Notes: generated by a model not told the origin, from the letters alone. DNA of 64,000 nucleotides from Volvox africanus (GCA_030268105.1 BSDZ01000003.1:1922001-1986000); one strand, 5' to 3'; positions 48,255 through 59,103 are shown, counted from the first letter of the stretch. Made by a program: numbers and translations.

Positions 48255-49079
48255 TGTTGTACCTCTCGTTCGCGTTTGCTCATAAGTATCTGCACGTCTG
48301 GAGACTTTCGACACCGATGCGCAAGCACTTGCAAGTACAGCAAGGCAAGCGAGAGCAAACAGAGACAGCGGAAGACTTCAAGACGAAGAGAGGTATAACT
48401 TACAGTCTTACAGATCGGAACGATGCAATGGACGAAATCGCCGTCAGCGCCGGAAGCAAGCAATCATCACGTGGCGGTGATTAGCGAAGTTCAGGCTTAT
48501 CTCGGGCTAAGTAGAATAGCGTATAGCAATAGTAATATAGAACACACGAGTGTTCTCCGGTATCGAATGTCTTGTCTTGCTTAGCCGTCCTCGCATCTGT
48601 TATACTCGCAGTATCGCAATGCCGTACGATTCACATTAGGAGGCCGATCCTAGATGTGACAATCCTACTGCGTATAGGCGATGTCTACGCATAACAACAT
48701 ATAAGCCTTTCCGGCATTCGCATGATGCAAGGGTCCGGATAACGATATCCGGTTGCAGGGCATGTGTCACGACGAGTGCGGCGCTCTCAACGTGTGCTGT
48801 AATGAAGTAATATTATATCAGATAATATTACTTATCGTTTCGTAGCACGAGCATAATGCGCACTTCAATGCTTCGGGCTTTCATGCATGCTAGGCGGATT
48901 TGCCATGATGCGATGTCGCGATGGATAATGACAACATGCCAAATGCATATATAAATGTACACGAATACATTTATATCATGCAGATTCATTCATATGCAAT
49001 GTGTTCATCACAATAGCACTTCGACCTTGTAGGATCACATCGACCTACGCATCGGCGGGAAACTAACCGTAGCACAACA
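48255..49079 (-). repeat. 3' LTR of copy 3 (825 bp)
   Basis: Ends TGTTGT/ACAACA. On the minus strand a polypurine tract (GGGAGGGGGGATAAT, 49081-49095) lies directly before it. Confidence 0.95.
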
Positions 49080-49138
49080 ATTATCCCCCCTCCCGTATGC
49101 AGCGTCCTCGCTGCATCATACAGCATCGACTGCAGGGG

Positions 49139-50873
49139 TCATTGGGCTTGCATGGCACGTTTGCGGGCTTCTTCGAGCAGGGGCTTCATGTCCTGTGAGA
49201 AGTTGCATGCCGGTTCCCATGAGTTGTGCTCGTCGGTATACCCTGTCCACTTAACCAAGTACTCGTGTACTGTCCGCTTACGTCGGTGTCGGCCCACACG
49301 ACGCGCGCGATAATCTAACACCCGCTCCACATCGTAAAACTTCTGTTTACCAGCGATCCAGGTCTCGGGAACTGGTTCGATCGCTGCGGGGGCGTTAGCA
49401 GGCTCAGGGACGGGTTCCGTACCACGATACAGACGAACAAGCGATACGTGAAACGTGGGGTGAATGGTCATATCAGCGGGCAATGCAAGCTCCACAGCCA
49501 CATTCCCAACCATGCGCGAGACAGGATACGGACCAATCCAGCGAGGTAAGAGTTTTCGGGATCCGTCGGCCAAGGAACGCAAGTTCTTGGTGCTTAGCAA
49601 CACGAGTTGCCCTTCCGAAAACGTCACATCCTGCTTGGATTTGTTGTAATATTCCATCGTTCGTTGCTGCGCCGCATCCAAACATGACTTCGCGTCTGTG
49701 ATTCGGGACATAAAAGACTTGGCAAAAAGTTTAGCAGCAGGCACGTTCACTTCCAACTCATGCCACACGGGTAGCGCGGGATGAAATCCGTAGTTGAGAA
49801 AGAACGGACTTTTGCCTGTTGAGCGGTTAACAGCGTTGTTAAGCGCGAATTCTGCCGCAGTCAAATACGTATCCCAAACAAGTGGTGTGCGACCAGCATA
49901 ATTGTGCAACATATCACCCAACGTGCGGTTTGTGCGTTCGGTTTGACCATCAGTCTGCGGGTAATACGCCGTGCTCAGGTTGACGCGCATGCCAACTAGT
50001 TTGCAGAGCGCTTCCCAAAACTTAGACGTGAACTGCCCACCGCGGTCCGAAATCACATTTTTGGGAACCCCGTGTAACCGAACCACATTGTCGAAAAACA
50101 AACGTGCAGTTTGCTCAGCCGTGCAGGATGATGTGCATGGTGCTAGGTGAACCATCTTAGTCAGACGATCGACCATTACGAACACCGCATCGTATCCCCC
50201 CTCAGTTTTGGGCAGCGCGACTACGAAGTCCATGGAAACACTTTCCCAAGGCGCATCCGGGACAGGCAACAGTTGCAACAACCCATGGCCCTTACCGGAC
50301 AAAGCCTTATTGCGCTGGCACAGACTGCATGTCTGGACGAAGTTCGCCGCATCCTTAGCCAAACGAGGCCACCAAAAGGAACGTTGCACCAAGTCGATCA
50401 ATCGCTTGCTACCAGGGTGTCCTGCTAACGGGTCCTCGTGGAACCGCGCAAGGATGTCGTAGCGTAGCGCGTCGTCGTTCGGAACGACGATTTGCATAGC
50501 TGCACCCTCCGTCCGTAGCCAAAGGCCATTCTGCTTGCGAAGGTTTTCTACATTAGCCGGGTCCGCGAACCAGGCGTCTGCGTTGTAGGCAACCTTCAAC
50601 CGCTCCGCGAGGTCCGTCACGATCGGTACCTCCTCGCTACGCGGCCGCACGACGGGCGCTGCCAAAATTGCAGTGTGTAGCGACGGATGTCGACTGAGAG
50701 CGTCGGCAATATTCAATTTACCAGAAATATACTTCCAGGTGCAGTCGAACCTAGCTAGGTATTCCATCCACCTAGCCTGACGGCGGTTCAACGTCGGAAC
50801 GCTTTGCAAAAACGTTAGGGGCTTGTGGTCAGTCTTTAAAGTAAACGGGCGTCCCTCGAGGTAACAGCGCCTT
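49139..50873 (-). pseudogene. pol of copy 3, distal part: integrase with chromodomain
   Basis: 556-codon open frame with HHCC finger (HEDPLAGHPG, CSLCQRNKAL), catalytic D, D and E in SMDF, SDRGGQF and DGQTERT, then the C-terminal chromodomain (YLVKWTGYTDEHNSWEP). All catalytic residues are present. It is out of frame with the upstream RT because five bases are missing near 50873, so it can be made only if the frame is corrected or the enzyme is supplied by another copy. Confidence 0.9.
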
Positions 50874-52073
50874 TAAAGCATGCAGCACTGCCAGAAGCTC
50901 CTGTTCCCCAGTGGTGTAGAGAATCTCCGCACCAGAAAACTTCTTACTCGTGAAGGCGATCGGTCGCCCTTCCTGTAACAATACAGCGCCGCTTCCAAAT
51001 ATTGAGGCATCAGACACCACCTCAACACGAAACGGCAACGAGTAATCAGGGAATGCAAGGGTGACATCTTCGGCAACGGTTCGCTTGAACTCTTTGAATG
51101 CCCGCTGGCATTGCGACGTCCACGACTCGAGCGAAACGAAAACGCCTTTGCGAGTTAAGTTAGTAAGCGGGGCCGCAATGATGGAATATTTTTCAATGAA
51201 CTTTCGGAAATAATTGGTCAAGCCAAGGAACTTACGCAGCTCCGTGAGGTTCTGAGGCGCGGGCCAATCGCGAACCACGGCGACCTTCCGCGGGTCCATC
51301 TTCACACCAGTGGCCGACACAATGTGGCCCAAATATTCCACCTGAGGCTGCGCCCAAAAGCATTTGGCGCGTTTAGCAAACAATTGCTCCCGCCTCATAA
51401 CGTTGAGCACGAGCCGAAGATGCTCCAAGTGCTCCTCGTGCGTCTTAGAATATACCAAGATGTCATCCAGGTAGCAAACAACGAACCTGTCGATAAACGG
51501 CCTAAACATTCGGTCCATAACCGCCTGAAACGTCGCAGGGGCATTAGTCAAACCAAACGATAGGACCGTATACTCAAAGTGACCAAAGGGCGTCCGAAAA
51601 GCGGTTTTCGGGATATCAGAGGCAGCGATGCGAATCTGATTGTAGCCCTGTTGAAAGTCAATTGAGGAAAAATAAGCCGAGCCCTTCAGCTTATCCAACA
51701 GGTCGTCAACGCGTGGCAAAGGGTAGCGATTTTTCACCGTATTCGCATTTAACCCCCGGTAATCAATGCACATGCGCAAGGTCCCATCCTTCTTACCGAC
51801 AAACAAAATCGGTGCAGAATACGGGGATGTGCTGGGGCGTATCATACCCTTCGCGAGCAAATCCGTCACCTGGCGCTTCACCTCGTCCAGCTCCAATGGA
51901 CTCAACCTGTACATTGGCCGGGCCGTAGGCTGCACTCCAGGCATGAGAGGGATTGTGTGATCAACAGGACGCATAGGTGGTAAACAGGCCAGGGATACCT
52001 TTAAAGACGTCCTCATACTGCGACAGTAGGGCCTCAACCTCAGGATCCGCAGAAATCTGCACAGTGGTGACAC
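50829..52073 (-). pseudogene. pol of copy 3, middle part: reverse transcriptase and RNase H
   Basis: Open frame with complete RT motifs ([23 protein letters not shown]) and RNase H up to LHALKAL, then 11 residues out of register and a stop. It begins out of frame with the protease because of a 4-bp insertion (AAAC in GGTGGTAAACAGG; copy 1 reads GGTGGTAGG). Confidence 0.9.
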
Positions 52074-53199
52074 AACAGCTCACCCGCGGCCTTAAAAGCA
52101 GTCCGTGGGCACCCTTCCGTAACAAACGGACGGCCTCCTTACGCCCAACTAGCTCTGGTTCGATTCGCGCGGCCATTGCGGTCACAGCGAAATTAACCAT
52201 AGGCACCGCCTCAGTTTCGCCCTCCTTTGGTGTGACATATTCGAACGACAGGAAAGGTACCTTAATCGACAGAGTACCCTTGCACATATGCAGGGTTGCG
52301 GTCTCCATGTCGATGCGCGCGCGGTACTGTCGTAATGTCGACGACCCCATTATGTACGGTGCAGTCTCTGCTAAGCCCTGCAGCACGTACGGCCGGGTCA
52401 CAACACGCAAAGGGCCTAACGATAGGCTAAGGGTAATCCTGCCCACGATGGGATGCTTACCCCCGTCAGCAAGGGTAACCTGTGGACAATCAGACGACTC
52501 TGGGGACAACCCCAGCGCATTCACCTCTGCGACAGAGATGAAGTCGTCGCTGGCACCGGTGTCAACAAGTGCCTTCAGAGTACGGCCATTCAAACCGATC
52601 TGAACCACAGGGACACGGTTATCTACGAGCGACTGCCCAGCAGACAACGTTAGTGCACTTAGGGCGGGTCCGTAACCTACGGCACCCCCGTCAGGAGCTT
52701 CGTACCAAACGTCAACCGAGTAGGATGTGCTTGGCCACGGAGCCAGCGTACCCTCCCGATCCACACCATTAAACAAAACGGTGCCCGGCTCGAACCGGTG
52801 GACATGCCGCATACCCCTTAACGACGCCTCTGCCTTGCGCCGACAGAAAGCGGGGAGTAAAACACATGCGGCGGTGCCTGGATATTGACGCCTACACCTC
52901 CTGTATATGGCCAACTGTTCCGACATCTCACGCAGAGACGAGGGGATGAACAAAACCACGTGGTTAGACAGATCGATAGACGACAGGGGACGGCGAGGTG
53001 TAAACAAATTACACAACGGGTCGAAGCAGAGAAGTCCCGTGCGTCCGTCAAGCGTGATGCGTTGTGCAATGACTCGCTCGATGTGTCCAAGTACACAAGG
53101 CAACAATGCCTTAACGGCTGGCCGTAAGGATGACCACCGACCACGCGTTAGTTCAGAAATCCCAGGTGGTGCCCCCTCCGCAGGAACCCGGGCAAGCCC
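51961..53199 (-). pseudogene. pol of copy 3, proximal part: protease
   Basis: Starts directly after the gag TAG (53200-53202) in the same frame: TAG-GGG-CTT-GCC, then an uninterrupted coding frame through the protease DTGASDDF (about 52560) to the 4-bp insertion near 51980. No ATG lies between the TAG and the conserved protease, so translation must come through or past the UAG. Confidence 0.9.
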
Positions 53200-54435
53200 C
53201 TATTTCGGCTGAGGTACAAACGGCGGCAGTAACGGGCAATCCTTCGTGGAATGACTCTCCGCACACCGTAGACAAACGTTGGCCAATTTCCGATGCTCGA
53301 ATTCGGAACGATTGCAATTCCATTTTGGCATATACGTGTCGTCCGTGCGAGTCCGCTTCGCATTGGGGTCGGAACGCTGTGCGGCTGCCGTCGACGGCGC
53401 ACCACCACGCTTCCTGTTTTTAGCCGGGTCCGAGCTCGGACCTGCTCCCCCTGACCCACGGACACCCGAGCTAGCGCCCCCGCGCGCCTGGCGTTGCCGG
53501 TTGCTGCGTCGCGTCGCGGCAGTAAGCGTGGGGCGGGTTGCTCCGAAGTCCTGGTCAAGAGCTACGGCTTCCCCAAGCGGATCCTGCACTTGCACGGCAT
53601 TTGCACGAGGGGCAGACTTGACTTCTTCCTCACCGGCAAGGAGTCGTATCTCCGTGCCCTTAGCAAAAGCGACCAAAGCATCATACGACTTGATCTGCGC
53701 TCCAACCAAGTCAGTAGCGCACCATTTAGCCAAAAGTTTCGTCAGGCCTTGCCTAAACCAAAAGACACGCTCGGATTCAGTGAGGTCAGCAATGGGAGTC
53801 ACAAGTGCTTCGAAGTGTGACTGGTACGCAGGTACATTTTCATCCCGACACATGTGGTAGCTACCGGCTGCCAAAACCTTACGAGCTTCCACATCGCGTG
53901 CTTGAACCTCAGTAGCGAATCGTGCGAGCAAAGCGGCGACCAACTCGTCAAAAGCATAGTTGCCCCGGGCGTTGGTCCAATTGCGATACCAGTCCTTCGC
54001 TGAGCCCTCGAGGGTGTTACCAACGAAGAGACACCTGATACCGTCATTATCGCCACCATGAACAGCCTGGAGATACTTTTTAGCGTCACGCACGTACGCA
54101 CGAGTTGCATCGGCTATGCTATGCCCCGGTGTCTTGTCGGTCAGCGAAATATTGACCCTAGGAACGGGAATCGACAATCTCATCACCTCAGGGATGTCAT
54201 CATGCCCTCGAGCTTGAGGTAATGGCAGAACCCTTGGTCCAGCAGTGTTGTCCATATTGGTGTTAACTGCTGAATGCGGCACAATTAAGTGAGCAGGGGT
54301 CTGAAGGACAAGGGGCTCTTGAGTGGCTCGCGTGCCAACAGTCTCAAGACCTCTATCCGGAGCTCTAGCAGCCACAACAAAATCGGGTTGGCTAGCTAGG
54401 CTAGTGTGCGGCGTATCATCGTGTTCCGCGGACAT
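53200..54435 (-). CDS. gag of copy 3, intact (411 aa)
   Basis: ATG (MSAEHDDTPH) to TAG. The N-terminus is low-complexity. The retrotrans_gag capsid-like domain covers about residues 85-230 (SIPVPRVNISL, GIRCLFVGNTLEGSAKDWY, LLARFATEVQARD). A basic Ser/Gly/Arg linker precedes the zinc knuckle CLRCAESHSTKDC at about 395. This is the only undamaged gag of the family here and forms the particle shell in related elements. The stop is followed by GGGCTTGCCC, a potential hairpin, and G-rich sequence. Confidence 0.93.
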   Translation of the reverse strand: MSAEHDDTPHTSLASQPDFVVAARAPDRGLETVGTRATQEPLVLQTPAHLIVPHSAVNTNMDNTAGPRVLPLPQARGHDDIPEVMRLSIPVPRVNISLTDKTPGHSIADATRAYVRDAKKYLQAVHGGDNDGIRCLFVGNTLEGSAKDWYRNWTNARGNYAFDELVAALLARFATEVQARDVEARKVLAAGSYHMCRDENVPAYQSHFEALVTPIADLTESERVFWFRQGLTKLLAKWCATDLVGAQIKSYDALVAFAKGTEIRLLAGEEEVKSAPRANAVQVQDPLGEAVALDQDFGATRPTLTAATRRSNRQRQARGGASSGVRGSGGAGPSSDPAKNRKRGGAPSTAAAQRSDPNAKRTRTDDTYMPKWNCNRSEFEHRKLANVCLRCAESHSTKDCPLLPPFVPQPK

Positions 54436-54909
54436 GGAGCACGAAACGATACCCTAGGTTTGCGTAATAGAAGCCGACTTCTATCGCAAAGGCAAGAGGA
54501 CAAAGCGGTTCGGTGAGCCTACCAACAGTACTCTTGAGAAGATTCAGTAAACTCAGCAAGTACTTGCCCAGCTGAGTCCTGATCTCCGTAGTTTGGGCGA
54601 TGAGAGTCGCCAAATGGTCCGGACGAAGTCTCAGTCGCCGGTCTCAGTCGCCGCGGCAAGCAATGCCGGTGCACTGAGATTACCTGCGACTCAGAGCATA
54701 CACTTACACAACAAGTGCAGCAATCTAAGCAAAAGCAATTAAACAATTACAAACCGGAAGCGGCGGCGTCCAAAACGGCGCGGCCTAGATCTTCGGCAAA
54801 AGTATCTAGCGGTCCTCGTGGTTCGTCGCTGGAACTCACCATAGAAAGAACCTACTTCCGATTAGACAAAGAGAGACAGTTAGGCAACGAACCTGTCTCG
54901 ATACCAATT

Positions 54910-55733
54910 TGTTGTACCTCTCGTTCGCGTTTGCTCATAAGTATCTGCACGTCTGGAGACTTTCGACACCGATGCGCAAGCACTTGCAAGTACAGCAAGG
55001 CCAGCGAGAGCAAACAGAGACAGCGGAAGATTTCAAGACGAAGAGAGGTATAACTTACAGTCTTACAGATCGGAACGATGCAATGGACGAAATCGCCGTC
55101 AGCGCCGGAAGCAAGCAATCATCACGTGGCGGTGATTAGCGAAGTCCAGGCTTAGCTCGGGCTAAGTAGAATAGCGTATAGCAATAGTAATATAGAACAC
55201 ACGAGTGTTCTCCGGTATCGAATGTCTTGTCTTGCTTAGCCGTCCTCGCATCTGTTATACTCGCAGTATCGCAATGCCGTACGATTCACATTAGGAGGCC
55301 GATCCTAGATGTGACAATCCTACTGCGTATAGGCGATGTCTACGCATAACAACATATAAGCCTTTCCGGCATTCGCATGATGCAAGGGTCCGGATAACGA
55401 TATCCGGTTGCAGGGCATGTGTCACGACGAGTGCGGCGCTCTCAACGTGTGCTGTAATGAAGTAATATTATATCAGATAATATTACTTATCGTTTCGTAG
55501 CACGAGCATAATGCGCACTTCAATGCTTCGGGCTTTCATGCATGCTAGGCGGATTTGCCATGATGCGATGTCGCGATGGATAATGACAACATGCCAAATG
55601 CATATATAAATGTACACGAATACATTTATATCATGCAGATTCATTCATATGCAATGCGTTCATCACAATAGCACTTCGCCTTGTAGGATCACATCGACCT
55701 ACGCATCGGCGGGAAACTAACCGTAGCACAACA
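54910..55733 (-). repeat. 5' LTR of copy 3 (824 bp)
   Basis: ACAACA at the inner edge, then three bases and the PBS (minus strand 54906-54892). Sequence nearly identical to 48255-49079. Confidence 0.95.
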
Positions 55734-56155
55734 CTATACGCAGTAGGGTTGTCACACTTAGGATCGGCCTCCTAGTGTGAATCGTACGGCATTGCGATGC
55801 TGCGATTATAACAGGTGCGAGGACGGCTAAGCAAGATAAGACATTCGATACCGGAGAACACTCGTGTGTTCTACATTATTATTGCTATACGCTATTCTAC
55901 TTAGCCCGAGCTAAGCCTAAACTTCGCTATTCACGGCCGCGTGATGATTGCTTGCTTCTGGCGCTGACGGCGATTACGTCCATTGCACCGCTTCGATCTG
56001 TAAGACTGTAAATTATATCTCTTCTTGTTTGAAGTCTTCCGCTGTCTCTGTTTGCTCGCGCTTGTCTTGCTGTACTTGCAAGTGCTCGCACATCGGTGTC
56101 GAAAGCCTTCAGACGCGCAGATACTTATGAGCAAACACGAAGGAGAGGTACAACA
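55734..56155 (+). repeat. 3' LTR of copy 2, second part (with CTATA target copy)
   Basis: Resumes copy 2's LTR after the nested element, starting with the second CTATA (55734-55738). It carries an 18-bp segment (GGCTAAGCAAGATAAG region) absent from the 5' LTR and ends ACAACA at 56155. Confidence 0.93.
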
Positions 56156-56342
56156 AGATGGACCCCAGCCCAACTTCACATTTGTGGTTCTCCTTGTGAT
56201 GCGGGGCCTCAGAATACTTTTGGCCATTCCATATTTCCTTCGTCGGAAGAAAAAGGTGCCAAGGGTGGCTCTATATCTGTTAGCTTGATGCTAAACCAGA
56301 GCAAGGAGAGGTGTACATTATTCAATGGCCACATTAATTAAC
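56156..56342 (+). pseudogene. Secreted-protein gene, 3' part beyond the gypsy insertion
   Basis: Coding-like frame (CGSPCDAGPQNTFGHSIF, SEEKGAKGGSISVSL) that continues the gene interrupted at 42270, in yet another frame. It ends in TAA after running into the repeat at 56279. Linked to the 5' part by position and character, not by a known homolog. Confidence 0.4.
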
Positions 56343-56515
56343 AAACGTGGCCTGTGTTTGGAGCAATGTAAGTTATGTGGCTTCCTTCCGTACGGTTGGT
56401 TTAGCATCAAGCTAACCAGAGCAAGGAGAGGTGTACATTATCCAATGGCCACATTAATTAACAAACGTGGCCTGTGTTTGGAGCAATGTAATTTATGTGG
56501 CTTCGAACCGTACGG
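56279..56515. repeat. Tandem 120-bp duplication with 19-bp inverted repeat
   Basis: Two copies of a ~120-bp segment start at CCAGAGCAAGGAGAGG (56296 and 56416). GTTAGCTTGATGCTAAACC (56279-56297) is perfectly inverted at 56398-56416, so the first copy is framed by inverted 19-mers. It may be a small non-autonomous element that duplicated. Confidence 0.75.
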
Positions 56516-56621
56516 AAGGAAGAGGTGTTACATACCCAAATATTATGCAAGACCGGCTATATCGGAGTAAAGTTGATCTGACAACGATGCGCGTCTTTCG
56601 AGCGTCGCCACAGGAAGGATT

Positions 56622-56758
56622 GATGAAGCTGCAAGATCTGTGCGTAGTCAGGGCCAGCGCCACACGATCTACGTGGGATTGTTCTATGTGAGGGCATATG
56701 GCTCCTTACTGGCGTGGCACACGGATAGAGGTGTATATGTAATTACATATCACTTATT
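56622..56758 (+). repeat. Direct repeat flanking the bacterial-like insert, left copy
   Basis: About 137 bp from ATGAAGCTGCAAGATCTGTG to GTGTATATGTAA, roughly 90% identical to 58133-58268 in the same orientation. Confidence 0.9.
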
Positions 56759-56796
56759 TCTTCTACATTTTTGTATTTTTTTCCTAATTTTGCGTT

Positions 56797-57669
56797 AGGT
56801 GAGGATTTAAGAGAAAATTTATTTTTGCACAAGTAGATTCAAGAATGTCTATTACAAAGGCAAGTTAAATATTCAGGATTAATAGACAGGCAATATACAA
56901 CTGGGTTCGTATCAAGGAAGAAACAGGTAAATTAGAAGCAAAATCAGGCTATCAAAAAGGCCATAGTCATAAAATAAAGGATTTAAAACAATTAGAAACA
57001 TTTCTTCTGGAGAATCCTGAGAAAACGTTACATCAATTGCCCATATGATGGCCGGAAAAGATATCTGGATGGACATTAGGCAGATGGATTAACATACTGA
57101 TATATACATATATAAAACACCTTTTTTCACACCAAAAAAATGAAATGGAAGTAAAAGAGTTTATGGAACAAATAAAACAAATTCCAGTAGAGCGTTTAGT
57201 ATATCTTGATGAAAGTGGTGCAGAGGAAAACATTACTTTTTCTCATGGTTACAGCTTAGAAGGTAAGAGATGTTATAGTAAAAACGAATTCAGGCACAAA
57301 ATTAGGGTAAGCAAGATTGCTGCTTTGAGGAATAGCACACTATTTGCTCCTTTCGTTTTTACCGGTTATTGTAACTCTTCAGTGTTTGATACTTATCTAC
57401 AAAATGTCTTATTACCTCAGTTATCTAAGGGACATGTGGTCGTAATGGATAATATAGCCTTTATAAAAAGGAATCTGTTAAGCTACTGATTGAGTCGGTT
57501 GGTGCATCTATTCTTTTTATACCGCCGTACTGCCCTGACCTCAATCAAATTGAGCATTACTGGCATAAAGTAAAGCAGAATATCAGAAAAATAAAAAATA
57601 TTTTAAATATTTTTTTATTGTGTTTGTGCTGCTATCAATTTGTCTATACCTCAATTTGTTATGCTATAG
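56797..57669 (+). pseudogene. IS630-family transposase, Rickettsiales-like, decayed
   Basis: Reads as a full-length IS630/Tc1-like transposase of about 290 codons with lesions. The N-terminal helix-turn-helix region (GEDLREN, YNWVRIKEETGKLEAKSG, GWTLGRWIN) has frame changes before 56890 and a TGA at 57046-57048. The catalytic domain follows with YLDESG, HVVVMDN and PPYCPDLNQIEHYWHK, so D, D and E all remain. A frameshift lies near 57475 and another in an A/T run near 57597; the C-terminus (CAAINLSIPQFVML) ends at TAG 57667-57669. AT content is far above the surroundings. The sequence type is the one I associate with Rickettsia and relatives; the family is certain, the source group is inference. 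Confidence 0.88.
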
Positions 57670-57849
57670 CAACTGGTGGATCAATTTGCACTATTAAAGT
57701 CATATTGCATAGAAATAAGTTTGAAGTTATTTACAAATAACTCTACAAAAACTGATGAATTTTGTACGTTGCTTATTCGAGGCGGTATGATTGTGGAGGT
57801 ATTAGATAAAGATTGGTATCAATATCAATTAAAACACCTCAAAATTTAA
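57670..57849 (+). other. AT-rich open stretch after the transposase
   Basis: About 60 codons in the frame of the transposase C-terminus after its TAG (LVDQFALLKSYCIEISLKLF, then LLIRGGMIVEVLDKDWYQYQ), ending in TAA. Base composition matches the bacterial-like insert. Not recognised; possibly the tail of another bacterial gene. Confidence 0.35.
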
Positions 57850-57909
57850 ATATGTATTAATACTTTGCCAGTATGTAATATCTTTCAAAAATTTGGTATG
57901 TTTAACGGA

Positions 57910-58118
57910 TTGGTGTTATAATGGCATTTTCAGAATTGGTTCCATAAAAAACAATAACACATATAGTTCCAAAAGGTCATTTTTTTCTTTATGGGAGATT
58001 ATCGTGATCAAGCAGCAGATAGTAGATATCAACTAGGTTTTGTGCCGTTTGAAAATTTGATAGCTAAAGCATAATTTATCTTTTTAACGACAAAAGAAAT
58101 TTTTTGGGATGAAAAGCT
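57910..58118 (+). pseudogene. lepB: Signal peptidase I (LepB) C-terminal fragment, bacterial-like
   Basis: The translation gives IVPKGHFF, then after a frameshift in a T-run (about 57980-57988) MGDYRDQAADSRYQLGFVPF, then ENLIAKA, TAA at 58072-58074, and FIFLTTKEIFWDEK. This is the conserved C-terminal box of bacterial type I signal peptidases (consensus GDNRDxSxDSR followed by GxVP), which cleave secretory signal peptides at the inner membrane. The catalytic Ser and Lys boxes upstream are absent. The FxFFSTKxxxWD-like ending is typical of alphaproteobacterial LepB. It ends where the right flanking repeat begins. Confidence 0.75.
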
Positions 58119-58132
58119 CGGGATTCTAGATC

Positions 58133-58268
58133 ATGAAGCTGCAAGATCTGTGCGTAGTCAGAGCCAGCGCCACGCTATCCACGTTGGATTTGTTCTATGT
58201 GAGAGCAAATGTCTCCTTACTGGCGTGGCACACGGATAGAGGTGTATATGTAACTATATATCGCTATT
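58133..58268 (+). repeat. Direct repeat flanking the bacterial-like insert, right copy
   Basis: Second copy of 56622-56758; scattered substitutions show that the duplication is not recent. Confidence 0.9.
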
Positions 58269-59103
58269 GTACTGACGATTTCCTTGCAGATTGTTCTTTC
58301 CATCTGTGCAACCTGGGAAATAGCAACAAAATATGCCGTGTGAGGATTCATGATATGAACACACACACACACACACACAGGGGCAAATGAACGTGCACGC
58401 CGCATGCCTGCACTAATTGGGAGTGCTTATTTTGGATCCCCAAACTCATCCATTTGCGCGCGAGGAGTGATTCGGGATGTTGGCACACCATGTCGCGCCG
58501 CGCCACGTTGTGCTGCCCCACGTCACGCGAGCAAACTTCTAAATTCACAGAATTTTACATTTAAGCAGCGCAGCATATATACATATTTATAGCCAATATT
58601 ACTGATAGCTCACTTTAGCCAGGCCGCGGAATTTAAGAATCGAATAAAGGAGGTTCTTCAGCTTTAAAGATTCTGTCCGCCAGGCGCTGATCGCTTTGGC
58701 TGCCTCGTACAGTTAAATAAGAGTTTGAAATATGTCAATTTTACGTAGTCAGTTGCATTTATATATGCAAGAGGAGTCCACATTACCAATGACCACAAAC
58801 AAAGTAAAGAGCGAAGCAAAGCTTTCTATACTGAATGTCATAGGGACAAACCAGAGCTGGGACTGCTCCGGGACAAACGCAAATGGTCATTTTTGCGGGC
58901 ACAGGGGCTTATCCAACACTGCACCCATTCTGGTCTTGTAATAAATATGTTCCCCTGGCTTGATAGTTAGAAGTGTACCTTAAAATTGGGTCTGGGAAAA
59001 TTGGGTCTTGAGGTGCATGGTGTTGGAACCTTAGCCTTTTCGAGCTCTTTGAGCAGTCTTGCTTACCTTTTGCCTAACCCAAGCATTCATTTGTGCCTTT
59101 GAT
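58269..59103. other. Host sequence without a supported gene; CA microsatellite
   Basis: Contains a (CA)n run at 58358-58379. Short frames only, none with recognisable content. Confidence 0.5.

Larger units (their letters stand above)
48255..55733 (-). mobile_element. Ty3/gypsy chromovirus, copy 3, nested in copy 2's 3' LTR
   Basis: Full-length 7479-bp minus-strand element with LTRs 54910-55733 (5') and 48255-49079 (3'), flanked by a perfect 5-bp duplication CTATA (48250-48254 and 55734-55738). Its two LTRs differ at only a handful of sites, so it is the youngest copy. Gag is intact; pol carries a 4-bp insertion near 51980 and the 5-bp RNase H deletion near 50873. Confidence 0.97.
42271..56155 (+). 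mobile_element. Ty3/gypsy chromovirus, copy 2 (split by nested copy 3)
   Basis: Plus-strand element with 5' LTR 42271-43081, internal region 43082-47838 and a 3' LTR in two pieces, 47839-48254 and 55739-56155. Without the insert it is about 6.4 kb. Target duplication is imperfect (AGGTG before, AGATG after). Defects: CGA to TGA in gag, about 1.06 kb of RT deleted and the 5-bp RNase H deletion shared with copy 3. The two LTRs differ by indels (18 and 4 bp) and several substitutions, so it is older than copy 3. Confidence 0.95.

Noticed and set aside
42266..56160. Perfect target duplication for copy 2
   Set aside because: Flanks are AGGTG and AGATG, one mismatch; compatible with an aged duplication but not proof.
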